From: Pseudomonadota bacterium
Lineage (GTDB): Bacteria > Pseudomonadota > Gammaproteobacteria > Steroidobacterales > Steroidobacteraceae
Direction: 5' to 3'
NCBI GenBank assembly: GCA_021850555.1
Contig: JAJZLX010000470.1
Span: 1 to 6,622 of the forward strand
DNA length: 6,622 nt
How positions within the stretch are numbered: the stretch's first letter is position 1; each line of letters begins with the position of its first letter. The translations under genes and the position numbers were made by a program. Shown here one piece after another: positions 1 to 5,569 of the stretch. The notes under the pieces are model-generated. The model saw only the letters and a program-made list of their open reading frames with translations, was not told the DNA's origin and searched no databases.

Positions 1-1
1 C

Positions 2-943
<942 letters not shown>

Positions 944-946
944 GCG

Positions 947-1936
947 ATGCGCGCCACGGTGATCGGCGCCGGGGTTGCGGGGCTCGCCTGCGCGGTGGAG
1001 CTCGCCGAGCGCGGCCTCGCCGTCGAGCTGCTCGAGCGCACCCAGCGCCTGGGCTCGGGCTGCTGCTCCTGGTATGCCGGGGGCATGCTTGCGCCCTGGT
1101 GCGAGCGCGAGAGCGCCGAGCCGCTCATCGCCGAGCTCGGGGCCGAGAGCCTTGCCTGGTGGCGCGAGAAGTTCGCCGGCACCGCCCTGGGCGGCAGCCT
1201 CGTGGTGGCGCACGGTCGCGATAGCGGGGAGCTCAGGCACTTCGCGCGGCGCACCGAGCGCTACGAGTGGCTCGAGGGGGAGGCCATCGCCGCGCTCGAG
1301 CCGGATCTCGCCGGCCGGTTCGAGCGGGCGCTGTACTTTCGCGAGGAGGGCCATCTCGACCCGCGCGCGGCGCTCACCGCGCTCGCTCAACGGCTCAAGA
1401 GGCTCGGCGGCCAGATCCGCTACGGTGCCCGCGGTGCGCACGATCTGCAGAGGAGCGGCGAGGACCCGATCATCGACTGTACCGGGCTCGCCGCGCGCGA
1501 GGTGCTCACCGACCTGCGCGGCGTGAAAGGAGAGATGCTGGTGGTGCGTCTGCCTGATTTCTCGCTGTCGCGTCCGGTGCGCGTGTTGCACCCGCGTGTA
1601 CCGGTCTACATCGTGCCGCGCGGCGACGGGCACTTCATGATCGGGGCGACGATGATCGAGAGCGATCAGGCGACCCGGATCAGCGCCCGCTCCATGCTCG
1701 AGCTGCTCGGGGCGGCTTATGCGCTGCATCCGGCCTTCGGGGAGGCCGAGATCGTCGAGATCGGCACCGGCGTTCGGCCCGCCTTTCCCGACAACCTGCC
1801 GAGGCTGTGCCGCCGGGGAGACACGCTCTATGTCAATGGCCTGTATCGGCACGGCTTCCTCGCCGCCCCGGCGCTGGCGCGCCGCACGGCGGACTGGCTG
1901 CTGACGGGGCGCGAGGCGCCCGAGGTGATGCATTGA
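947..1936 (+). CDS. thiO: Glycine oxidase ThiO (FAD-dependent)
   Basis: A 329-residue FAD-dependent amine oxidase of the DAO family. In thiamine synthesis it oxidises glycine to dehydroglycine (iminoacetate) with oxygen, supplying the C-N unit of the thiazole; it replaces the radical enzyme ThiH used by E. coli. The dinucleotide-binding fold starts at residue 5 with VIGAGVAGLA (Gly7, Gly9, Gly12), followed by an acidic residue ending the second strand (LLER). AGGMLAPWCERES near residues 45-57 is typical of thiamine-operon ThiO. The C-terminal FAD/substrate region contains GTGVRPAFPDNLP and NGLYRHGFLAAPAL. The ATG lies 3 bases after the thiC stop, with AAGGG at 932-936. The stop overlaps the thiS TTG by 4 bases. 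Position next to thiS and thiG supports glycine as substrate over other amines; that specificity is inferred. Confidence 0.95.
   Translation: MRATVIGAGVAGLACAVELAERGLAVELLERTQRLGSGCCSWYAGGMLAPWCERESAEPLIAELGAESLAWWREKFAGTALGGSLVVAHGRDSGELRHFARRTERYEWLEGEAIAALEPDLAGRFERALYFREEGHLDPRAALTALAQRLKRLGGQIRYGARGAHDLQRSGEDPIIDCTGLAAREVLTDLRGVKGEMLVVRLPDFSLSRPVRVLHPRVPVYIVPRGDGHFMIGATMIESDQATRISARSMLELLGAAYALHPAFGEAEIVEIGTGVRPAFPDNLPRLCRRGDTLYVNGLYRHGFLAAPALARRTADWLLTGREAPEVMH
1922..1929 (+). promoter_or_regulatory. Ribosome binding site for thiS
   Basis: GAGGTGAT is an eight-base perfect match to the complement of the usual 16S rRNA 3' tail. It sits inside the last codons of thiO, 3 bases before the TTG at 1933; the GAGG core is 7 bases from it. 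This site decides the thiS start, since no ATG or GTG lies in a suitable place in that frame. Confidence 0.75.
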
Positions 1937-2130
1937 ACATCCAGGTGAACGGCCAATGGCGGGAGCTTGCCGCGCAAGACCTGGCGACCGCGCTCGAGGA
2001 GCTCGGGCTCGGGGGCGCGGTGCTCGCCACCGCGCTCAACGGCGAGTTCGTGCCGGTGGCCTCCCGCCAGGGTGCCCGGCTCGCCGAGGGCGACCGGCTC
2101 GAGGTGCTCTCGCCCATGCAGGGGGGATGA
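1933..2130 (+). CDS. thiS: Sulfur carrier protein ThiS, TTG start
   Basis: A 65-residue ubiquitin-fold sulfur carrier. Its C-terminal glycine is adenylated by ThiF and converted to a thiocarboxylate, the sulfur donor for thiazole formation by ThiG. The protein opens MNIQVNGQWREL, has the ALNGEFVP segment in the middle (residues 34-41) and ends in the required Gly-Gly (residues 64-65). Its length is exactly that of the family. The start is TTG, overlapping the thiO stop as TTGA, with a near-ideal Shine-Dalgarno match upstream. A longer reading from ATG at 1807 would add 42 residues of thiO-shadow sequence and is unlikely. The TGA is followed directly by the thiG ATG with no gap, so ThiS and ThiG are probably translated in step. 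Simple ORF callers that only accept ATG would misplace this gene. Confidence 0.93.
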   Translation: MNIQVNGQWRELAAQDLATALEELGLGGAVLATALNGEFVPVASRQGARLAEGDRLEVLSPMQGG

Positions 2131-2919
2131 ATGCCAAGTCCTGACAGCCTGACGGTCTACGGTGTCGAGCTCGGCTCGCGGCTGCTGCTCGGCACGGCGC
2201 GCTACCCCTCCCCCGCGATCCTGACGGAGGCGGTGAAAGCGAGCGGCGCGCGGCTCGTCACGGCCTCGCTGCGGCGCGAGGCGGGCGGCGAGCGCGCGGG
2301 CCAGGGGTTCTGGTCGATCATCCGCGATCTCGGCGTGCGCGTGCTGCCCAACACCGCCGCCTGCCACTCCGTCAAGGAGGCGGTGACCACCGCGCACATG
2401 GCGCGCGAGGTGTTCGGCACCTCGTGGGTGAAGCTCGAGGTCATCGGTGAGGAGGACACCCTGCAGCCCGATGTGTTCGCCCTGGTGGAGGCGGCGCGGA
2501 TCCTCACCCGCGAGGGCTTCGAGGTGTTTCCCTACACCACAGAGGACCTGATCGGTGCCGAGCGGCTGCTCGAGGCCGGCTGCCGGGTGCTCATGCCCTG
2601 GGGCTCGCCCATCGGCTCGGGCCGCGGACTCAACAACCTGTTCGGCCTGAAGGCCCTGAGGGCCCGCTTCCCGCAGGTGCCGATGGTGATCGATGCCGGG
2701 ATCGGCGTGCCCTCGCATGCGGCGCAATCCCTCGAGCTCGGCTTCGATGCGGTTCTCATCAACACGGCGGTCTCGCAGGCTGTCGATCCCGTGCGCATGG
2801 CCGGCGCGTTCGCCCGCGCCGTGGAGGCGGGACGCGAGGCGTATCTCGCCGGGCCCATGGAGCCGAGGGACATGGCGGTTCCCTCGACTCCGGTGATCGG
2901 CAAAGCTTTCCTCGGGTGA
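2131..2919 (+). CDS. thiG: Thiazole synthase ThiG
   Basis: A 262-residue TIM-barrel enzyme that condenses 1-deoxyxylulose 5-phosphate, dehydroglycine and ThiS-thiocarboxylate sulfur into the thiazole phosphate. The catalytic lysine that forms a Schiff base with deoxyxylulose phosphate is Lys101 in [10 protein letters not shown], with the conserved acid Glu103 two residues on (Lys96 and Glu98 in B. subtilis ThiG). Other family landmarks are [61 protein letters not shown] and LINTAVSQA. Length is normal for the family. The ATG directly abuts the thiS stop, behind a run of six G at 2121-2126. An overlapping ATG at 2127 opens a frame of only five codons and is not the start. thiE follows after 3 bases. 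Confidence 0.98.
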   Translation: MPSPDSLTVYGVELGSRLLLGTARYPSPAILTEAVKASGARLVTASLRREAGGERAGQGFWSIIRDLGVRVLPNTAACHSVKEAVTTAHMAREVFGTSWVKLEVIGEEDTLQPDVFALVEAARILTREGFEVFPYTTEDLIGAERLLEAGCRVLMPWGSPIGSGRGLNNLFGLKALRARFPQVPMVIDAGIGVPSHAAQSLELGFDAVLINTAVSQAVDPVRMAGAFARAVEAGREAYLAGPMEPRDMAVPSTPVIGKAFLG

Positions 2920-2922
2920 CCC

Positions 2923-3555
2923 ATGAAACTCCCACGCATTTATCCCATCGTCGAGAGCAGCGAGTGGGTAGGCCGCCTGCTGCCCGCCGGCGTGCGGCTG
3001 ATCCAGCTGCGGATCAAGGAGCACACGGCCGAGGAGCTGCGCGCCGAGATCGCCGCCGCGAAGGCGCTGTGCGCGCGCGGCGGGGCACAGCTCGTGGTCA
3101 ACGACCATTGGCAGCTCGCGATGGAGGAGGGTTGCGACTTCGTGCACCTCGGGCAGGGCGATCTCGACACGGCGGATGTGCCGGCGTTGCGCCGCGCGGG
3201 CATGCGCATCGGCATCAGCACGCACGATGAGGCGGAGCTCGAGCGCGCGCTCGAGCTCGCTCCGGACTACGTCGCGCTCGGCCCGATCTATCCTACCGTC
3301 CTTAAGGTCATGGCCTTCGCCCCGCAGGGACTGACACGCATCGGGCAGTGGAAGCGGCGTATCGGCGAGCGCCCGCTCGTGGCGATCGGCGGCATCACGC
3401 TCGAGCGCCTGCCCGGTGTGCTCATCGCCGGGGCCGACTGCGCCGCGGTCGTGACCGACATCGTGCGCAGCCCCCACCCCGCGGCACGCGTGGCCGCCTG
3501 GCTCGTGACCGCCGAGTCGATCTCCTGCGGGCAGCCGAGGGAGACGGGCGCTTGA
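2923..3555 (+). CDS. thiE: Thiamine phosphate synthase ThiE
   Basis: A 210-residue TIM-barrel transferase that joins HMP diphosphate to the thiazole phosphate, giving thiamine phosphate and pyrophosphate. Family motifs in order: YPIVESSEWV at residue 7, QLRIKEHTAEEL, VVNDHWQLA, VHLGQGDLDTADVPAL, GISTHDEAELERAL, LGPIYPT, FAPQGL and LVAIGGITLER. The phosphate-binding loop reads PTVLK at residues 124-128 where the commonest form is PTxTK, so the second Thr is Leu127; from memory some rhizobial-type ThiE proteins share this, so it may mark a subfamily and not a defect. The ATG lies 3 bases after thiG with weak GGGTGA upstream, suggesting reinitiation after thiG. Its stop overlaps the thiF TTG by 4 bases. 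Identification is secure. Confidence 0.96.
   Translation: MKLPRIYPIVESSEWVGRLLPAGVRLIQLRIKEHTAEELRAEIAAAKALCARGGAQLVVNDHWQLAMEEGCDFVHLGQGDLDTADVPALRRAGMRIGISTHDEAELERALELAPDYVALGPIYPTVLKVMAFAPQGLTRIGQWKRRIGERPLVAIGGITLERLPGVLIAGADCAAVVTDIVRSPHPAARVAAWLVTAESISCGQPRETGA
3538..3543 (+). promoter_or_regulatory. Ribosome binding site for thiF
   Basis: AGGGAG lies 8 bases before the TTG at 3552, inside the last codons of thiE. No in-frame ATG or GTG exists between the thiE stop and the conserved ThiF sequence, so this site selects the TTG start. Confidence 0.6.
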
Positions 3556-4595
3556 CACAATCGTCGGGATCGCTGTTGAGCGCGGCCTCGCCGCGCCCCC
3601 GCAGGGACGGGGCGCAGGCAGGGTCGGGTCAAGAGCGCTACGCCCGGCAGATGGTGCTGCCCGAAGTCGGCCCGCAGGGCCAGGCACGCCTCGCCGGGGC
3701 TTGCGTGCTGGTGGCGGGCGCCGGCGGGCTCGGCTGCGCGGTGCTCGAGTACCTGTGCGCGGCCGGCGTGGGGCGCTTGCTCATCGTGGATCCCGACCGC
3801 GTGGAGGTCTCCAACCTGCACCGCCAGCCGCTCTATCGCACCGAGGAGCTCGGGCGGCCCAAGGCGCTCGCAGCCCGGGAGAGCCTGCTCAGGCTCAATC
3901 CGCAGGTCTCGGTGGAGGCGGCGGTCGAGCGCATCACGCCCGCGAACGCCGCCTCGTGGGTCTCGCGGGCCGGACTCATCGTGGATGCGGCCGACAGCCT
4001 GGCGCTCACCTACACCTTGAGCGACGAGTGCCGGCGCCAGGGCAGGGTGCTCGTGAGCGCCTCGGTGCTGGGACTCGCCGGGTACGCGGGGGCGTTCTGC
4101 GGCGGGGCGCCGAGCTACCGGGCGGTGTTTCCGGACATGCCGCGCCAGGCCGGCTCCTGCGCCAGCACCGGCGTGCTCGGCACGGCGGTCGGGGTGATGG
4201 GGACGCTGCAGGCGCACATGACACTGGCCCATCTGCTCGAGCTCGATCCGCCGGTGCTCGGCCGAGTGGTGAGCGTTGACTTTCGCACGCTGCGCTTCGG
4301 CGGCTTCTCGTTCGCAGCGGCCCCCGAGCCTCACGGAGCGCAGCTGCGCTTCATCGACCCGGGGGAGGTGAGCGAGGCCGATATCATCGTCGACCTGCGC
4401 AGCCTCACCGAGGCGCCCCTCTCCCCGTTCCCCGGCGCATTGCGCCTCGGCCTCGAGCAGATGCAAGCCCGCGCATTGCCGCCCGGCCCCCGCGTGGTGC
4501 TGTGCTGCCGCTCGGGCGTGAGGGCCTGGCGGGCGGGCCGCGAGCTGCTTGCCCGCGAGTCCCGCGACATCGCGCTGATCGCGCTCGGGGAGTGA
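3552..4595 (+). CDS. thiF: ThiF/MoeB-type adenylyltransferase fused to a rhodanese domain, TTG start
   Basis: A 347-residue E1-like protein that should adenylate the ThiS C-terminal glycine. Residues 1-27 are a low-complexity extension. The ThiF domain follows: RYARQ (29-33), the ATP loop GAGGLG (56-61), DPDRVEVSNLHRQP and GVMGTLQA. The cysteine matching E. coli ThiF Cys184 is kept (Cys203 in GSCASTGVLG). Both zinc-binding CxxC motifs are missing: the first reads SYRA (188-191) and the second falls in AAAPEPHG (255-262). From about residue 270 a compact rhodanese-like domain carries VDLRS and the loop CRSGVR with predicted persulfide Cys319, preceded by Cys318. The fusion suggests one protein that both activates ThiS and brings sulfur. 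The TTG overlaps the thiE stop; a later TTG at 3576 is possible but has a weaker ribosome site. The operon points to ThiS, not MoaD, as partner. Confidence 0.9.
   Translation: MTQSSGSLLSAASPRPRRDGAQAGSGQERYARQMVLPEVGPQGQARLAGACVLVAGAGGLGCAVLEYLCAAGVGRLLIVDPDRVEVSNLHRQPLYRTEELGRPKALAARESLLRLNPQVSVEAAVERITPANAASWVSRAGLIVDAADSLALTYTLSDECRRQGRVLVSASVLGLAGYAGAFCGGAPSYRAVFPDMPRQAGSCASTGVLGTAVGVMGTLQAHMTLAHLLELDPPVLGRVVSVDFRTLRFGGFSFAAAPEPHGAQLRFIDPGEVSEADIIVDLRSLTEAPLSPFPGALRLGLEQMQARALPPGPRVVLCCRSGVRAWRAGRELLARESRDIALIALGE
4587..4592 (+). promoter_or_regulatory. Ribosome binding site for thiD
   Basis: GGGGAG precedes the TTG at 4600 by 7 bases and overlaps the end of thiF. It supports the TTG, because the conserved ThiD sequence begins only about ten codons later and no ATG or GTG lies between. 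Confidence 0.6.
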
Positions 4596-4599
4596 GCGC

Positions 4600-5367
4600 T
4601 TGAGCGCGCGCGCAGCGCCGGCTCCCGCCGTGCTGATCATCGGCGGCTCCGACAGCAGCGGCGGAGCGGGGCTCGCGCGAGATCTGCGCACGCTCGAGGG
4701 TCAGGGGGTGGAGGCGGTCATCGCCCTCACCGCGGTGAGCGCGCAAAGCAACTCGCGCGTGTGGGCGGTGCATCACGTGCCCCCGGAGCTGATCCGCGCC
4801 CAGATCCTCTCGGCGCTCGAGTCGCGCCGCGTCGGGGCGATCAAGATCGGCATGCTCGGCACGGCCGCGGCGGTCGAGGCGGTCGCCGAGAGCCTGCCTC
4901 GCGGGCATGACGCTCCGCTCGTACTCGACCCGGTGTTGCGCTCGTCCTCGGGCGGGCAGCTTCTCGATGAGGCGGGGCGGGGCGCGATGCAGGAGAGGCT
5001 CTTTCCCCTGGCCACGCTCCTGACACCCAACATTCCGGAAGCCGCTCAGCTGTGCGGCGCGGAGCCGCAGGCCGGCTCCGACACCGTCACACGGCTCGCG
5101 TGGGCGGCGCAACTGCTCGCCCGGGGGCCGCGGGCGGTGCTCATCAAAGGCGGTCACGCCGCGGGCGCCGAGGCGGCCGACCTGCTCGCCCGCGCCGATG
5201 GGACACGTGAGTGGCTCTCCTCGGCGCGGCTCCCCGGGAGTGTGCGCGGCACGGGCTGCGCGCTTGCCACCGGTATCGCGGCGGGGCTCGCCCGCGGGGA
5301 GGCGCTGCAGGAGGCCTGCTGGAACGCCCGGCGGTACGTTCTTGACCTGCTGGCCGGCGCATCCTAG
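4600..5367 (+). CDS. thiD: HMP/HMP-phosphate kinase ThiD, TTG start
   Basis: A 255-residue ribokinase-fold kinase that phosphorylates HMP phosphate from ThiC to HMP diphosphate for ThiE, and usually also HMP itself. Visible landmarks are IIGGSDSSGGAGLARDL (residues 13-29), KIGMLGTAAAVEAVAE, LVLDPVLRSSSG, LLTPNIPEAAQLCG, VLIKGGHA and the anion-hole GTGC with Cys220. Ungapped alignment from memory with Salmonella ThiD places Gln49 at the Glu44 position that contacts the HMP hydroxyl. That argues for the ordinary two-step enzyme over the monofunctional ThiD2 type. Length is close to the usual 260-270. The TTG start lies 4 bases after the thiF stop with GGGGAG upstream. The stop TAG sits in the loop of a strong hairpin. 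It is the last thiamine gene in the window. Confidence 0.95.
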   Translation: MSARAAPAPAVLIIGGSDSSGGAGLARDLRTLEGQGVEAVIALTAVSAQSNSRVWAVHHVPPELIRAQILSALESRRVGAIKIGMLGTAAAVEAVAESLPRGHDAPLVLDPVLRSSSGGQLLDEAGRGAMQERLFPLATLLTPNIPEAAQLCGAEPQAGSDTVTRLAWAAQLLARGPRAVLIKGGHAAGAEAADLLARADGTREWLSSARLPGSVRGTGCALATGIAAGLARGEALQEACWNARRYVLDLLAGAS

Positions 5368-5376
5368 CGCCGGCCA
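5351..5376 (+). terminator. Hairpin enclosing the thiD stop codon, candidate operon terminator
   Basis: TGGCCGGCGC at 5351-5360 is the exact reverse complement of GCGCCGGCCA at 5367-5376. The loop ATCCTA holds the first two bases of the TAG stop. The 10-bp stem is nearly all G-C and very stable. It is followed after a few bases by a weak T-rich stretch (CTCTTCT, 5382-5388) instead of a proper T run. It may terminate or attenuate transcription or protect the 3' end of the thi mRNA; the sequence does not decide which. Confidence 0.45.
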
Positions 5377-5398
5377 CGGCGCTCTTCTGGCGCGCGAC

Positions 5399-5432
5399 CC
5401 CTGCAGCCCCGATAATGGCTGGGGCTGCCGGG
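5399..5432 (+). terminator. Second hairpin after thiD, possible terminator without a T tract
   Basis: GCAGCCCC at 5403-5410 pairs perfectly with GGGGCTGC at 5421-5428. Three further C-G pairs (5399-5401 with 5430-5432) extend the stem beyond one mismatch. The 10-base loop contains GATAAT. No T run follows. It could be a back-up terminator or an mRNA 3' stabiliser. Confidence 0.35.
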
Positions 5433-5499
5433 CACGCGGCGCACGTGATGCGCGCAACAGCGCATTACCGCTCGCGCGGGCCGGCTCGTCTCAAGACAA

Positions 5500-5505
5500 A
5501 ATAAT
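5500..5505 (+). promoter_or_regulatory. Possible -10 element for the protease gene
   Basis: AATAAT matches the -10 consensus at five of six positions and lies in the most AT-rich patch of the whole window, 70 bases before the chosen ATG of the lipoprotein gene. The -35 position is GC-rich and does not match the consensus, so this would be an extended, activated or alternative-sigma promoter, if it is one at all. Confidence 0.2.
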
Positions 5506-5569
5506 CAATCCGCATCCGGTCAAGCGCGGCTAGCGGGGAGGGTGCTTGGAGAAAGAGGCGTACCGGCGG

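Larger units (their letters stand above)
5368..5569. other. Intergenic region between the thi operon and the protease gene
   Basis: This is the only sizeable gap in the window. Its left end holds the two hairpins described separately. From 5433 to about 5490 it is GC-rich without a structure I can support. At 5494-5510 there is a conspicuous A-rich patch with AATAAT at 5500-5505, five of six matches to the sigma-70 -10 box. No TTGACA-like element stands 16-18 bases upstream, so a promoter for the downstream gene is only a weak suggestion. The strongest Shine-Dalgarno-like run is GGGGAGG at 5535-5541. I see no RNA gene or small ORF with support here. Confidence 0.5.

Noticed and set aside
1807..1932. 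Upstream extension of thiS to ATG 1807
   Set aside because: It adds 42 residues read out of frame within thiO. ThiS proteins are about 65 residues, which matches the TTG start.
2127..2144. ATGA overlap as a start for thiG
   Set aside because: The frame from ATG 2127 ends after five codons. The ATG at 2131 opens the real thiG frame.
2650..2666. GGCCCTGAGGGCC palindrome inside thiG
   Set aside because: Short, inside well-conserved coding sequence, and of a kind expected by chance at this GC content.
3348..3551. Upstream extension of thiF to ATG 3348
   Set aside because: It would overlap thiE by about 200 bases and add an Arg-rich sequence typical of an out-of-frame reading of thiE.
1828..3687. 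619-codon open frame on the minus strand
   Set aside because: It lies antisense to thiO, thiS, thiG, thiE and the start of thiF, all with strong family motifs. The translation is Arg/His/Gly-rich without recognisable domains, as expected from the GC-rich antisense frame.
3288..5457. Long minus-strand frames of 467 and 350 codons
   Set aside because: Antisense to thiF and thiD, low-complexity composition, and no motif. Long shadow frames are routine at this GC content.
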